This document shows positions 7,939-17,147 of a stretch of DNA of 39,594 nt, one piece after another. The stretch lies in contig NZ_QRCU01000068.1 in the NCBI RefSeq assembly GCF_003369445.1, positions 1 through 39,594 on the forward strand. The letters run 5' to 3'. This DNA comes from Arthrobacter silvisoli (GTDB taxonomy: Bacteria; Actinomycetota; Actinomycetes; Actinomycetales; Micrococcaceae). Position 1 is the stretch's first letter. The number at the start of each line of letters is the position of its first letter. The notes beneath the pieces are model-generated. The model worked only from the letters and a program-made list of their open reading frames with translations, was not told where the DNA came from and ran no database searches. Position numbers and translations under genes: made by a program.

Positions 7939-8664
7939 TTGAAGGGCTTGAAATCTCTGTTTGCAGCTTTAGCCGCTGTTGGAATATGCCTCACCGCGGT
8001 GCCTGCGGCCTCAGCCGCGCCGCGCGAGATGACCGAAGACCAAACCATAGACGCCGTGCTGGATGCGAACTATTGGAGCAAGGCAACGCCAGCCTCGGCT
8101 GCGCAAAAGACAAATCGAAAAGCACTGCCCCTTGACGTCAAGAAGGCTCTTGTTGCCGTGTCCGAAAAGAAGGCGCTAACTGCTGAGCAGTCAGGCGTCC
8201 TGACAAGCGCCGGGCTTGGCGAGCTGGATCCGAAGAACACGACCTGGAAGTTCTCTGAGGTCAAGACCGTTGCTGTTCCTGTCAAGGAGTCCCCGGTCGC
8301 GTCGCCTTTCGCGATTAGCCTAGCAACTGCACGGTGTTGGATCTCGACTGCCGAAGTACAAAAATGGAGCTTTGCAACTCAATCGTTTGGCTGGAAACGC
8401 CAAGTTGATTGGTGCGCAGACGGCACTAAGGTCACAAGCCGCCACCGCGACTTCCCTTCCGTCGGTTACACCGACTTCACGTTCCACTATCGTGGTGCGA
8501 GTGACATCCAGGCCAATGCGGTCGGTGGATGGCAGGTGCGAACCTATCAGTCCGGAACCTTTGAGCAGTGCCCATGGAACCTGGGCTGCACGAGCACGTA
8601 CCGCCCCTGGATCGAGTTCTACCTGTACGGCAACAGTACCCAGCAGATTTACAAGGGTGTCTAA
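7939..8664 (+). CDS. secreted protein of unknown function
   Basis: I do not recognise the family. The chosen start is TTG at 7939, because gggggaa lies just upstream and because it gives a compact signal peptide: KGLKSLF, a hydrophobic core AALAAVGICLTAVPA, and a signal peptidase I site ASA-AP. The product is 241 residues, about 215 when mature. The mature part has an N-terminal helical, Lys/Ala-rich segment (about 35-110) and a C-terminal region rich in aromatic residues and beta-prone stretches. That region has four cysteines (in ARCWIS, VDWCAD, EQCPW and LGCTS) that could form two disulfides outside the cell. An upstream TTG at 7906 is possible but has no ribosome binding site. Base composition is lower in GC than its neighbours, which fits acquisition. 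A small membrane protein follows 40 bp downstream. Confidence 0.75.
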   Translation: MKGLKSLFAALAAVGICLTAVPAASAAPREMTEDQTIDAVLDANYWSKATPASAAQKTNRKALPLDVKKALVAVSEKKALTAEQSGVLTSAGLGELDPKNTTWKFSEVKTVAVPVKESPVASPFAISLATARCWISTAEVQKWSFATQSFGWKRQVDWCADGTKVTSRHRDFPSVGYTDFTFHYRGASDIQANAVGGWQVRTYQSGTFEQCPWNLGCTSTYRPWIEFYLYGNSTQQIYKGV

Positions 8665-8704
8665 TGGCGTTGTAGGGATCGTAGGAAAGAAAGAGGAAAT
8701 GATC

Positions 8705-8893
8705 ATGCGCAAGTCAGCTGTATTATTTGCCGTTGCGGGGACGTTATTCCTTGCTCTCATCCTGCCCTTCATGCTGGGGCCGTTTGCCCCAAATGGCACG
8801 GAGACCTTGGCACTCATTGCGCTTCTCTGGGTGGCTTCTTGGTTCCTGAGCAGGCGCCAGATTAAGCGCTCAGGTTCGGTGCGGCAGGGATAG
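8705..8893 (+). CDS. small two-helix membrane protein
   Basis: A 62-residue protein beginning MRKSAVLFAVAGTLFLAL, with two hydrophobic segments (about 5-25 and 32-48) and a basic tail SRRQIKRSGSVRQG, predicting cytoplasmic ends. The sequence gaaagaaagaggaa precedes ATG 8705 at usual spacing; an in-frame ATG at 8699 is too close to it. It follows the secreted protein by 40 bp and may be co-transcribed. No family is recognised. A 15-bp perfect hairpin begins 20 bp after the stop. Confidence 0.65.
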   Translation: MRKSAVLFAVAGTLFLALILPFMLGPFAPNGTETLALIALLWVASWFLSRRQIKRSGSVRQG

Positions 8894-8912
8894 AGGTTTC
8901 CCACCGTTGCGG

Positions 8913-8947
8913 CTGGTTCCGGTTCCCTTGGCGGGAACCGGAACCAG
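8913..8947. terminator. perfect 15-bp hairpin between convergent transcription units
   Basis: Positions 8913-8927 (ctggttccggttccc) pair perfectly with 8933-8947 around a 5-base loop ttggc. There is no T-run on either side, so it would be a non-canonical, actinobacterial-style terminator. It lies between the rightward small membrane gene and the end of the leftward monooxygenase operon. Confidence 0.65.
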
Positions 8948-9281
8948 TTCCCTTCGTCCTGCGGCTGCTCGCGGATTACTTTCGCGCTTGTTGTTTGTGC
9001 GATCTGCGAGTTGGGTTGGAAGCGGCGAGTGTGGCTCGCTGTGGGCATTACGCAGACAGCTTCGTTTCACTGGTTCTCTTTCGCCGGCAATCCGCGTCAT
9101 CTTGAGAAAGTGCCTCATTTGGCCGGAGCCCAGCACATTGTTCAACGCAATAAGTCCTAAAGCCACTGCTCCCACACAGTGAGCTGGAGCCTCACCGTCT
9201 CCTCGCTCCAGAGCGAATCGCCGACGTCGGACTCCTCCCCAGGAGCCCGGCGCGCCGCAGCGCCACTCACCAAAGCCCCGC
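8948..9281. other. intergenic stretch, no gene seen
   Basis: No open frame with a ribosome binding site or a recognisable family is present on either strand. A weak 7-bp stem (9184-9190 with 9205-9211) lies downstream of the monooxygenase stop and could assist termination of the leftward operon. Confidence 0.5.
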
Positions 9282-10703
9282 TCACCGCACCCTCCCGGCA
9301 ACCGCAGGGACCAGCTCCGGCGACCGTTCCGGCGTCGCGAGTCCGAGGTTCTCGCGCAACGTCGTGCCAGCGTACTCCGTGGGGTACACGCCGCGTTCCT
9401 GGAGTTCGGGAACCAGGTGGTTCACGATGTCGTCCAGGCCGCTCGGGATGATCCACGGCGAGATGTTGAAGCCGTCCACGGCGCCCACCCGGGCGTATTC
9501 GGCCAGGGTGTCCGCCACCGAGCTGTAGGAGCCGGTGAAGGTCGAATCGATGCGGGCTGTCCGGGAGCTCACGAACTGGCGGATGGACCAGCCGTTCTCC
9601 GCCGCCTCAGCCCGCCACTGCTCGGCAAGCTCGCGCGCCTTGGCGCCGTGGAAGCCGCTGCCGCGGGTCTCGGACGTGGTTTCCACCACGGGATCGATGT
9701 CCGGCAGCGGGCCGTCGGGATCGAACGAGGACAGTTCGCGGCCCCAGAACTGCTCCAGGTACGCGATGGCCTGCTGCGGGCCGATCTGCAGGCTCCGCAC
9801 CCACTCCTTCTTCTCCCGCGCCTCCTCGTCGGTGGCGGCCAGGATGAACTCGCTGGCGGGGAAGATCTGCACGTCGTTGGCACCGCGGCCGGCCGCAAGG
9901 GTCCGGGCCACGATGTCCTCGCGGAACGTCACCGCGGCTTCGAACTTCGGGTGCGCCGAGAAGATGACGTCCGCCTGGCGGGCTGCGAAGTCACGGCCCT
10001 CCGGGGAGTCGCCGGCCTGGAACAGCACCGGCCGGTACTGGGCGCTGCGCGGCAGGCGCGGCGTGACGTCCACCGTGTAATGCTGGCCTTCGTGGCGGAC
10101 TGTACGGACATGTCCGGGCGCGGCCCAGGAGTCCGCCGTCGAGGCCGCCACCGCGTCGTCCTCCCAGGAGTCCCAGATCCGCTTGGCCGTCTGCACGAAA
10201 GCCTCGGCGTGCACGTAGCGGTCCGCGTGGTCCAGGTAGCCGCCGCGGCGGAAGTTGGCGCCGGTCCAGGCGTTGTCCGTGGTGACTACGTTCCACGCCG
10301 CGCGCCCCCCGGAGAGCAGGTCCAGGGAGGCCAGGCGGTGCGCCAGGTCCGCGGGGTCGTTGTAGGTGGTGTTCTGGGTGGCCACGAGGCCGATGTTCCG
10401 CGTCACCGAGGCGAGCGCGGCGAGCATGGTCTGGGCGTCCGGACGGCCCGCCACATCCAGGGCGTGCGGCCGGCCCAGGTGCTCGCGCAGGCGCAGGCCC
10501 TCGCCCAGGAAGAAGGCGGCGAACAGGCCGCGCTCGGCGGTCTGGGCGATCCTGCGGAACGACTCGAAATCCGTCTGCGAACCTGCCTCCGGGGTCTTCC
10601 AGATGGTGCCGGAGTTGACGCCCTGGAAGAACACGCCGAACTGGATCTTGCCGGACGGCTGGAATGTAGCACGGCCGTGCTGAATCGAATTCTCCTGGCT
10701 CAT
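9282..10703 (-). CDS. FMN-dependent monooxygenase, NtaA/SnaA/DszA (SoxA) family
   Basis: A 473-residue class C flavin monooxygenase of the luciferase-like superfamily, using FMNH2 from a separate reductase. Family hallmarks are IQFGVFFQGVNSGTIWKTPE near the N-terminus, TTYNDPADLAHRLASLDLLS, SGGRAAWNVVTTDNAWTGANF, the RYVHAEAFVQTAKRIWDSWEDDAV block and PVLFQAGDSPEGRDFAARQADVIFS. Relatives act on EDTA/NTA, on dibenzothiophene sulfone, or, as Bacillus YtnJ/CmoJ, on S-substituted cysteines. The family alone does not fix the substrate. It is the last gene of a tight operon and overlaps the preceding LLM gene by four bases (ATGA), implying translational coupling. The importer in the operon suggests the substrate is taken up from outside. 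Confidence 0.92.
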   Translation of the reverse strand: MSQENSIQHGRATFQPSGKIQFGVFFQGVNSGTIWKTPEAGSQTDFESFRRIAQTAERGLFAAFFLGEGLRLREHLGRPHALDVAGRPDAQTMLAALASVTRNIGLVATQNTTYNDPADLAHRLASLDLLSGGRAAWNVVTTDNAWTGANFRRGGYLDHADRYVHAEAFVQTAKRIWDSWEDDAVAASTADSWAAPGHVRTVRHEGQHYTVDVTPRLPRSAQYRPVLFQAGDSPEGRDFAARQADVIFSAHPKFEAAVTFREDIVARTLAAGRGANDVQIFPASEFILAATDEEAREKKEWVRSLQIGPQQAIAYLEQFWGRELSSFDPDGPLPDIDPVVETTSETRGSGFHGAKARELAEQWRAEAAENGWSIRQFVSSRTARIDSTFTGSYSSVADTLAEYARVGAVDGFNISPWIIPSGLDDIVNHLVPELQERGVYPTEYAGTTLRENLGLATPERSPELVPAVAGRVR

Positions 10704-11920
10704 GCCGGTTCCCCAATCGTGGTGTTACGAAGCGCGGTGGTGTAGCGGTTTTCCGGCCGTTCCAGGCCGAGCAGCTCGCGGAAGGCGCCGCCCGACGCGG
10801 CAGGCCGCAAGACTCCGCGGCGCCGCAGCTCGGGAAGCACCAGCTGCGCCAGTTCCTCCAGCTCCACGTCCAGCACGGCGGGGTGGATCCGCACGCCGTC
10901 GACGACGGCGAGCAACTCCGCGAGGAAGTCCGCCAGTTCCGCGGCGGTCCCGACGAAGCGGGCCCGCGGGCTCTCCCACGCGGTGAAGGCCTCCAGCTCG
11001 GCGAGCCGCGCGGCGGCGGCCTGCCCGCGGGAGTCCAGGACGACGTCGAGCTCGGCAATCACAGCAGGAGCCCGCCCAGCCGGGCCGCCCCCAGCCGGGC
11101 CGCCCCCAACAGCGGCCAGGTGGGCGCGCACCTCGGCAGCTTCCGCGGCGAGGAGCTCCGCCGTCGGGGCCGATACCAGCACTGCGTCCACGGCGGACGG
11201 CAGCAGCGGGCCGTCCACGGACACCAGCCGCGCCGGCGCCAGCACGGGCAGCTGCCCCTGCAGCGGGCGCGGAATGATGGAAGGCCCCTTCACGGAGTAC
11301 GCCTCCCCCGGGAAACCGTCGGGAGTCTCGTAGTCCGCGTAGTGCAGCTTGTCGACGTCCAGGTAGCGGCCGGTGGGGACGTCGCGGATCACGGCGTCGT
11401 CCTCCCAGGAATCCCAGAGCCGGCGGCCCACCTCCACGGACGCGGCCGCTTCATGTGCCAGGGCGCCTTCGGCTGCGACGGAACGCCCGACGGCGGCAGC
11501 CTCCCGGGCGTCGCCGCTCGCCTTGACGAGCCAGCCGCCGCGGCCGCCGGACACGTAGTCCAGGCTCGCCAGCTGCGTGGCGGCGTGGAAGGGCTCGGTG
11601 TAGACGGTGTCGACTTCGGGGACCAGCGCGATGGACCCGCTGACGGGCCCGGCGAAGGCAGCACGCTGCAGGGCGTTCAGGCGGCCCGCGACGTCGCGGC
11701 CCTCCGCAACAGGCCCGTCCGCGAAGGTTGCGGCGTGGAAGCCGGCGGACTCAGCCGCGAGGACGGTGCTGCGGATCCGCTCACCGTTCAGGAGCTCGTC
11801 CGGCGTGTGCCGGGCCTTGCGCCAGGCGGCGGGGTGGGCGCCGTCGCCGTCGAGCTCCAGCGCGAGGAAACCGGCGGTGGAAGAGTGAGTCACGGGGTCT
11901 GCCTTTCTCAGAATGGACAC
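10700..11920 (-). CDS. LLM class flavin-dependent oxidoreductase
   Basis: A 406-residue luciferase-like protein. The N-terminal TIM-barrel is recognisable (GFLALELDGDGAHPAAWR, ESAGFHAATFADGP, FHAATQLASLDYVSGGRGGW, ASVEVGRRLWDSWEDDAV), while the C-terminal half is more divergent. It contains a short in-frame tandem repeat GGGPAGGGPAG (near 11075-11105), so it may be a loosely constrained paralogue of its neighbour. GTG at 11920 is chosen because aggagcgacc precedes it. A second GTG at 11893 also has a possible site. It lies 9 bp after the lipoprotein gene and overlaps the next monooxygenase by four bases. Confidence 0.88.
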   Translation of the reverse strand: MSILRKADPVTHSSTAGFLALELDGDGAHPAAWRKARHTPDELLNGERIRSTVLAAESAGFHAATFADGPVAEGRDVAGRLNALQRAAFAGPVSGSIALVPEVDTVYTEPFHAATQLASLDYVSGGRGGWLVKASGDAREAAAVGRSVAAEGALAHEAAASVEVGRRLWDSWEDDAVIRDVPTGRYLDVDKLHYADYETPDGFPGEAYSVKGPSIIPRPLQGQLPVLAPARLVSVDGPLLPSAVDAVLVSAPTAELLAAEAAEVRAHLAAVGGGPAGGGPAGRAPAVIAELDVVLDSRGQAAAARLAELEAFTAWESPRARFVGTAAELADFLAELLAVVDGVRIHPAVLDVELEELAQLVLPELRRRGVLRPAASGGAFRELLGLERPENRYTTALRNTTIGEPA

Positions 11921-11929
11921 GGTCGCTCC

Positions 11930-12946
11930 TTACTGCGCAGCGGCCTTCGTGGCCGCGAAGTTTGCCTCCGTGATGGTCTTGGACTCCGGGAGGGCTTCCT
12001 CGGACAGGCCCCAGCGTTCCAGCACCTTGGCGTAGGAGCCGTCCTTGATGGCCGAGTTCAGGGCGTCGGTGATGGCCGGGGCCAGTCCGTTGCCCTTGAG
12101 GGTGGTAGCGGCAACGAGGGTTTCGGAGGGCCAGCCGGCGTTGACCTTGCCCACCACCTTGAGGTCGTCCCGGGTGTTTTCCCGGTAGGTGGTGGACGGG
12201 TACGGGCCGATGTTCAGGTCCGTGCGGCCGGAGGACAGGGCCAGGATGGTGTCGGCCTCGGAGGAGTAGTACTGCAGGGTGGCCGGCGCCTTGCCCTTGG
12301 CTTCGAGCTCCTTGTTCCAGGCCAGGAGGATCTTCTCCTGGTTGGTGCCCGAGCCCACGGAGACCTTCAGGCCGGAGATGTCGTCCGCGCCCTTGATGGT
12401 GTAGTTCGAGGACTTCTTGGCTTCGAAGCCCATGAAGGCCGCCCGGTAGCTGGAGAAATCGAACAGCTTCACACGGTCCTTGTTGATGCCCACGTTGGAG
12501 AACACAGCCTCGACGTCCCCGGACTGGGTCTTCAGCGGCCAGTTCTCCCAGGAAGTGACCTGCAGGTCCAGCTCGAGTCCCAGTTGGTCGGCCACGAGCT
12601 CGGCGATGTCCGTTTCGACGCCGATGGGGGTCTTGTCATCCGTGGCGTGGAAGGACAGCGGGATGGAACCGGCAGTGGTGGCAACGGTCAGTTTGCCGTC
12701 CTTGCCGATAAGCTGCGGCACCTTGGCCGCCGCGGCCGCATCCTTCTGCGCCCGGATGCGGTTCTGCTCCGGCGAAGTGTTGTAGACGACGCCGTTGCGG
12801 GCCGCCGTCGGCTGTCCGCCGGAGCCGCTGTTGGCGGACGCCCCCGGATCGGAGCAGCCGGCCAGGACCGGAATGACGACGGCGGGCAGCACGGCGAGCG
12901 CCAGGAGTTTGGTTTTGGTGCGGGTACGGGAAATGGCGCGAAGCAT
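11930..12946 (-). CDS. ABC importer substrate-binding lipoprotein (family 3, polar amino acid type)
   Basis: A 338-residue extracellular solute-binding protein. Its lipoprotein signal peptide ends in the lipobox LAGC, with Cys31 as the lipidated residue. The mature domain begins after a Ser/Gly/Ala linker. Typical family-3 blocks follow: [55 protein letters not shown] and a late [12 protein letters not shown]. The family binds amino acids and analogues, including cystine and opines. Genes for the ATPase and permease lie immediately upstream in the same operon and the LLM monooxygenases downstream. It therefore probably feeds their substrate, an amino acid-like, possibly sulfur-containing compound (inference). 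Confidence 0.92.
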   Translation of the reverse strand: MLRAISRTRTKTKLLALAVLPAVVIPVLAGCSDPGASANSGSGGQPTAARNGVVYNTSPEQNRIRAQKDAAAAAKVPQLIGKDGKLTVATTAGSIPLSFHATDDKTPIGVETDIAELVADQLGLELDLQVTSWENWPLKTQSGDVEAVFSNVGINKDRVKLFDFSSYRAAFMGFEAKKSSNYTIKGADDISGLKVSVGSGTNQEKILLAWNKELEAKGKAPATLQYYSSEADTILALSSGRTDLNIGPYPSTTYRENTRDDLKVVGKVNAGWPSETLVAATTLKGNGLAPAITDALNSAIKDGSYAKVLERWGLSEEALPESKTITEANFAATKAAAQ

Positions 12947-12959
12947 GGGTGGCGGGTCC

Positions 12960-13831
<872 letters not shown>

Positions 13832-13835
<4 letters not shown>

Positions 13836-14854
13836 CGGGATTCCTTAACAGCGTGGGTGGCGAAGAAGCGGCGGACCTTCTGCAGCGGAGTGAGCGGCAG
13901 ATTCCGGACGGCGCCCTTGGAGTAGTGGCGCTCGATGTAGTACTGGAAGACGCTCAGCACCGAGGTAATGACCACGTACCAGAGGGTGGCCACGAGCAGC
14001 AGCGGCAGCACCTGCTGGGTGCGGTTGTAGATGACCTGCACCGTGTAGAACAGCTCCGAGTACGCGAGCACGTAGACGATCGACGTGCCCTTGACCAGGC
14101 CGATGATCTCGTTGAAGGCCGTGGGCAGGATGGCGCGCATGGCCTGCGGCAGCACGATCCGGGTGGAGCGGCGCCAGGCCGGGATGCCCAGCGCGGCCGC
14201 GGCTTCGAGCTGGCCCTGGTCCACGGAGAGGATGCCGCCGCGGATGATCTCGGCCGAGTAGGCGGCCTGGTTCAGGGTGAGGCCCAACACGGCGGCGGCG
14301 AACTGGCTGATGAGCGTGGTGGTCTGGACCTCGAAGAAGCGGACGTCCGTGAACGGGATGCCGAGGCTGACCTTCTCGTACAGGTAGCCGAGGTTGTACC
14401 AAAGCAGCAACTGCACCAGCAGCGGGGTGGAGCGGAAGATCCAGGAGAACGTCCAGGACACCCCCACCAGCAGCGGCGACGCCGAGAGCCGCATGAGCGC
14501 CAGCACGAAGCCCAGGATGAAGCCGAACGCACCCGAGATGGCCGTGAGCTTGAGGGTTTCGATGAGCCCGTTCACCACGGACTGGGCAGTGAACCACTGC
14601 GCCACCACGCCCCACTCCCAGCGCGGATTCGTGGCCAGGGACCACAGCACCGCGGCGAGGCCGAGCGCCACCAACACGGTGCCCACCCAGCGGCCGGGGT
14701 GCTTGGCCGGGACGAGCTTGTAGCCGGAATAGTCGACGGCGGGTGGTCCCGCCGTCTTTTCAGTGTTTGTTGGGGTGTCCGCGGCGCCGGCGGACGCCGG
14801 CCTGCCTGCAGTTGACGGTGCGGACTGCGCCACCGTGGTTGCTGTAGAACTCAT
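13832..14854 (-). CDS. amino acid ABC transporter permease (HisM/GlnP type)
   Basis: A 340-residue inner membrane permease and first gene of the leftward operon. A cytoplasmic Pro/Ala-rich N-terminus (1-50) precedes the first membrane segment (GTVLVALGLAAVLWSLA). The core has the HisM-type features: NGLIETLKLTAISGAFGFIL, FSWIFRSTPLLVQLL, the coupling loop around AAAALGIPAWRRSTRIVLPQAMRAI (EAA motif), and a final helix LLVATLWYVVITSVLSVFQY. A single permease suggests a homodimeric channel. A phased repeat array and a candidate promoter lie upstream. Confidence 0.94.
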
Positions 14855-14899
14855 GCGCCACCTCGCTTCGGATTGGGTGTTGGCTATCGGATGGCTGCC

Positions 14900-14929
14900 A
14901 ATCTAGGGGCGTCCCGGAAAGCGCTGCAA
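14900..14929 (-). promoter_or_regulatory. candidate promoter of the importer/monooxygenase operon
   Basis: On the minus strand, TTGCAG (14929-14924) and TAGATT (14905-14900) are separated by 18 bases, a reasonable -35/-10 pair for the housekeeping sigma factor. The permease start lies about 45 bases downstream of the -10, and the TGA array starts about 20 bases upstream of the -35. Assigned by eye. Confidence 0.4.
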
Positions 14930-14948
14930 GGCGGCTTTTTGCACTTCT

Positions 14949-15083
14949 TCACGGTGCTTCGCGGGGCTTCACGGCCTGTCACAGAACGCCACATGCCTCT
15001 GGTTCATTGCGCCTTTTGACCCCGTTTTGAGCCGCCTTGAGACGCGTGTTTGACGCGCCATGACGCGGGGTGACCGGCCGTGA
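14949..15083. promoter_or_regulatory. two divergent arrays of TGA motifs in helical phase
   Basis: On the plus strand, TGA occurs at 15017, 15028, 15038, 15051, 15061, 15071 and 15081 (steps 11, 10, 13, 10, 10, 10), mostly as TTGA or TGAC. On the minus strand, the same motif (read as TCA, once TCG) occurs at 14949, 14959, 14969 and 14979, at exact 10-base steps. Each array reads outward toward its own gene. The inner gene-proximal ends are 95 and 97 bases from the two start codons. Such phasing puts every motif on one face of the helix, as expected for a cooperatively binding regulator. The regulator is unknown and none is encoded in the locus itself. Confidence 0.55.
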
Positions 15084-15091
15084 CCAGCTCC

Positions 15092-15121
15092 TCGACCGGG
15101 GCCATGGATGGTCCCTAGGCT
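15092..15121 (+). promoter_or_regulatory. candidate promoter of the FAD-protein/GNAT unit
   Basis: TCGACC (15092-15097) and TAGGCT (15116-15121) are separated by 18 bases and mirror the TTGCAG/TAGATT pair on the other side of the region. The -35 hexamer falls in step with the 10-base TGA array just upstream. Weak match, assigned by eye. Confidence 0.35.
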
Positions 15122-15179
15122 CGGGTTCTACCCGGCCTGTTCCAGCGGCCTTTCACCGTTTCCCGACAGGAGTGAGTAC

Positions 15180-17123
15180 ATGCCCGCAGACATCCCCGCG
15201 ATCGTCTTCATCGGCGGCGGACCGCGCACCGCGGGCGTGCTCGAAAGGCTGGCCGCCAACCGGCCGGCGCTCTTCGCGGGCCGCGTGGACATCCATGTGG
15301 TGGAGCCGCACGAGCCGGGCTCCGGGAGGATCTGGCGCTATGACCAGAGCCCGGGGCTGCTGCTGAATTCCATGGCCGGGGACATCACGATGTTCACGGA
15401 CGGTTCGGTGCTCTGCGAGGGCCCGGCCGCCGACGGTCCCGGCCTCACGGGCTGGGCCGCCGGGGTGCTGGACGGCTCCATCCGCGACGTGCCGCCGTTC
15501 GAGCCGCACATCCTGGAGCAGTTCCGCGCACTCGGACCGGCCAGCTTCCCCACCCGGCAGCTGCAGGGCAAGTACCTGGAGTGGTTCTTCCGCCGGGCGG
15601 TCGCCGCGCTGGCTGGCGCTGCCGCCACGGTGACCGTTCACCGGGACACCGCCACCGCCGTCGAGCCCGTTGCTGTTGGGGAATCGCCCGACGGCGGCGC
15701 TCCCGACGGCGGCGTGCGGCACCGCATCCGGCTCGCCTCCGGGGCGGTGCTGGAGGCGGACCTGGTGGTCTATTCGCTCGGCCACACCGACTCGCGGCCG
15801 GACGCCGAGACCGAACGCCTCTCGGAGTTCGCCGCGCGCCACGGCGGCTTCCATGCGGCGCCGTCCTACACCACCGACGTCGACTACTCACCGATTGGCC
15901 CCGGCCAGGACGTGATCGTCTCCGGGATGGGCCTGGCATTCGTGGACCTGCTGGTGCTGCTGTTCGAGGGCCGCGGCGGCCGCTTCGAGGAACAGCCCGA
16001 CGGCGGGCTCCGCTACCTGCCTTCGGGCGCCGAACCGCGGATCTGGGCAGGGTCGCGGCGCGGGGTGCCGTTCCACTCCAAGATCTCCTCGACCTTCCGC
16101 GGCGAGCCCACCGGTGCGCCGCGCTACTTCACGGCCGACGCCGTCGGCGCCCTCCTGGCCGCGCACGACGAACTGGATTTCCGCACCCACCTTTGGCCGC
16201 TGATCGCCAAGGACGCCGGCCACGCCTACTACCGTGAGCTCTTCGCCTACCCGGAGCGCGTGAGCGGCAGCTGGGCCGATTTCGAGGCTCGCTTCGACGC
16301 CCTCGACTGGTACAGCCACGCCCGCGAGGACCTGGCGGCCAGCGCTGTCCCGGATCCGGCGCTGCGCCTCGACCTCGAGGCACTGGACCAGCCCTTCAGC
16401 GGCTGCGCCTTCCCGGATCACGATGCCGTGCAGCAGGCCGTGGTGAACTACATCCGGCGCGACCTCGCCCTCCGGACCAGCCCCGACCACTCCGAAACCC
16501 TCGCCCTGTTCATGGCGCTGCTCAAGGTGTACATGGAGCTCGGCCGGCTCGTCCCGCAGGAGCGGCTGAACTCCCGCTCGCAGCAAGCGGTGCACGGCTG
16601 GTGGCACGGATTCTTCAGCTTCGTGGACTCGGGCCCGCCGCCGCACCGGCTGCGCGAGATGCTCGCCCTGCACGACGCCGGGCTGCTGCACTTCCTCGGG
16701 CCCGGGACCTGGGTGCGCCCGGATGAAGCCTCCGGGCGTTTCGTGGCCGGGTCCTTCCAGTCGCCCGTGCTGGTGGACGCCGCGGCGCACATCGAGGCGC
16801 GGCTGCCTTCGCCGTCGGTGGAGCGTTCGGCGAACCCGGCCCTGACAGAGCTGCATGCGAGCGGCCGCGGCACCGAACAGCGGCTGCTCACCGCAGACGG
16901 ACCACACTCCACCGGCAAGCTGCTGGTGTCCGGTTCGTTCGAGGTGCTGGGTCCGGCGGGCAGTCCGCAGCCGGGGCTGTTCGCTGTGGGTCCGTGGACC
17001 TCCGGCTGGGGCGCCGGAGCCTTTGCCCGACCCAACACGAACGCCGCGCCTTTCCGGGAGAATGATGCCTTGGCACGGACACTCCTCGGGCACCTCGCGG
17101 CGCGCCTGCTTGTCCACAACTGA
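15180..17123 (+). CDS. FAD/NAD(P)-binding protein
   Basis: A 647-residue protein opening with a dinucleotide-binding strand-loop AIVFIGGGPRTAGVLERL. Further flavoprotein-like blocks follow: HVVEPHEPGSGRIWRYDQSP, TRQLQGKYLEWFFRRAVAAL, DLVVYSLGHTDSRPD and DVIVSGMGLAFVDLLVLLFEG. This is the actinobacterial FAD/NAD(P)-binding family related to COG4529 and L-lysine/ornithine N-monooxygenase-like folds. Precise activity is unknown. The ATG at 15180 is preceded by aggagtgagtac; an in-frame upstream extension has no such site. The GNAT gene follows after 24 bp, so the two form a unit divergent from the importer/monooxygenase operon. A role in oxidising or reducing the imported substrate is inference from context. 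Confidence 0.85.
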   Translation: MPADIPAIVFIGGGPRTAGVLERLAANRPALFAGRVDIHVVEPHEPGSGRIWRYDQSPGLLLNSMAGDITMFTDGSVLCEGPAADGPGLTGWAAGVLDGSIRDVPPFEPHILEQFRALGPASFPTRQLQGKYLEWFFRRAVAALAGAAATVTVHRDTATAVEPVAVGESPDGGAPDGGVRHRIRLASGAVLEADLVVYSLGHTDSRPDAETERLSEFAARHGGFHAAPSYTTDVDYSPIGPGQDVIVSGMGLAFVDLLVLLFEGRGGRFEEQPDGGLRYLPSGAEPRIWAGSRRGVPFHSKISSTFRGEPTGAPRYFTADAVGALLAAHDELDFRTHLWPLIAKDAGHAYYRELFAYPERVSGSWADFEARFDALDWYSHAREDLAASAVPDPALRLDLEALDQPFSGCAFPDHDAVQQAVVNYIRRDLALRTSPDHSETLALFMALLKVYMELGRLVPQERLNSRSQQAVHGWWHGFFSFVDSGPPPHRLREMLALHDAGLLHFLGPGTWVRPDEASGRFVAGSFQSPVLVDAAAHIEARLPSPSVERSANPALTELHASGRGTEQRLLTADGPHSTGKLLVSGSFEVLGPAGSPQPGLFAVGPWTSGWGAGAFARPNTNAAPFRENDALARTLLGHLAARLLVHN

Positions 17124-17147
17124 CACTTCCAGCACGAAAGGAAGACC

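Noticed and set aside
11073..11105. Tandem repeat in the LLM gene as a separate element
   Set aside because: It stays in frame (GGGPAG repeats) and is best read as a flexible loop within the protein.
14855..15179. Possible riboswitch (for example SAM type) in the divergent leader
   Set aside because: I could not find conserved riboswitch cores. The visible structure is the phased TGA array on DNA, not a nested RNA fold.
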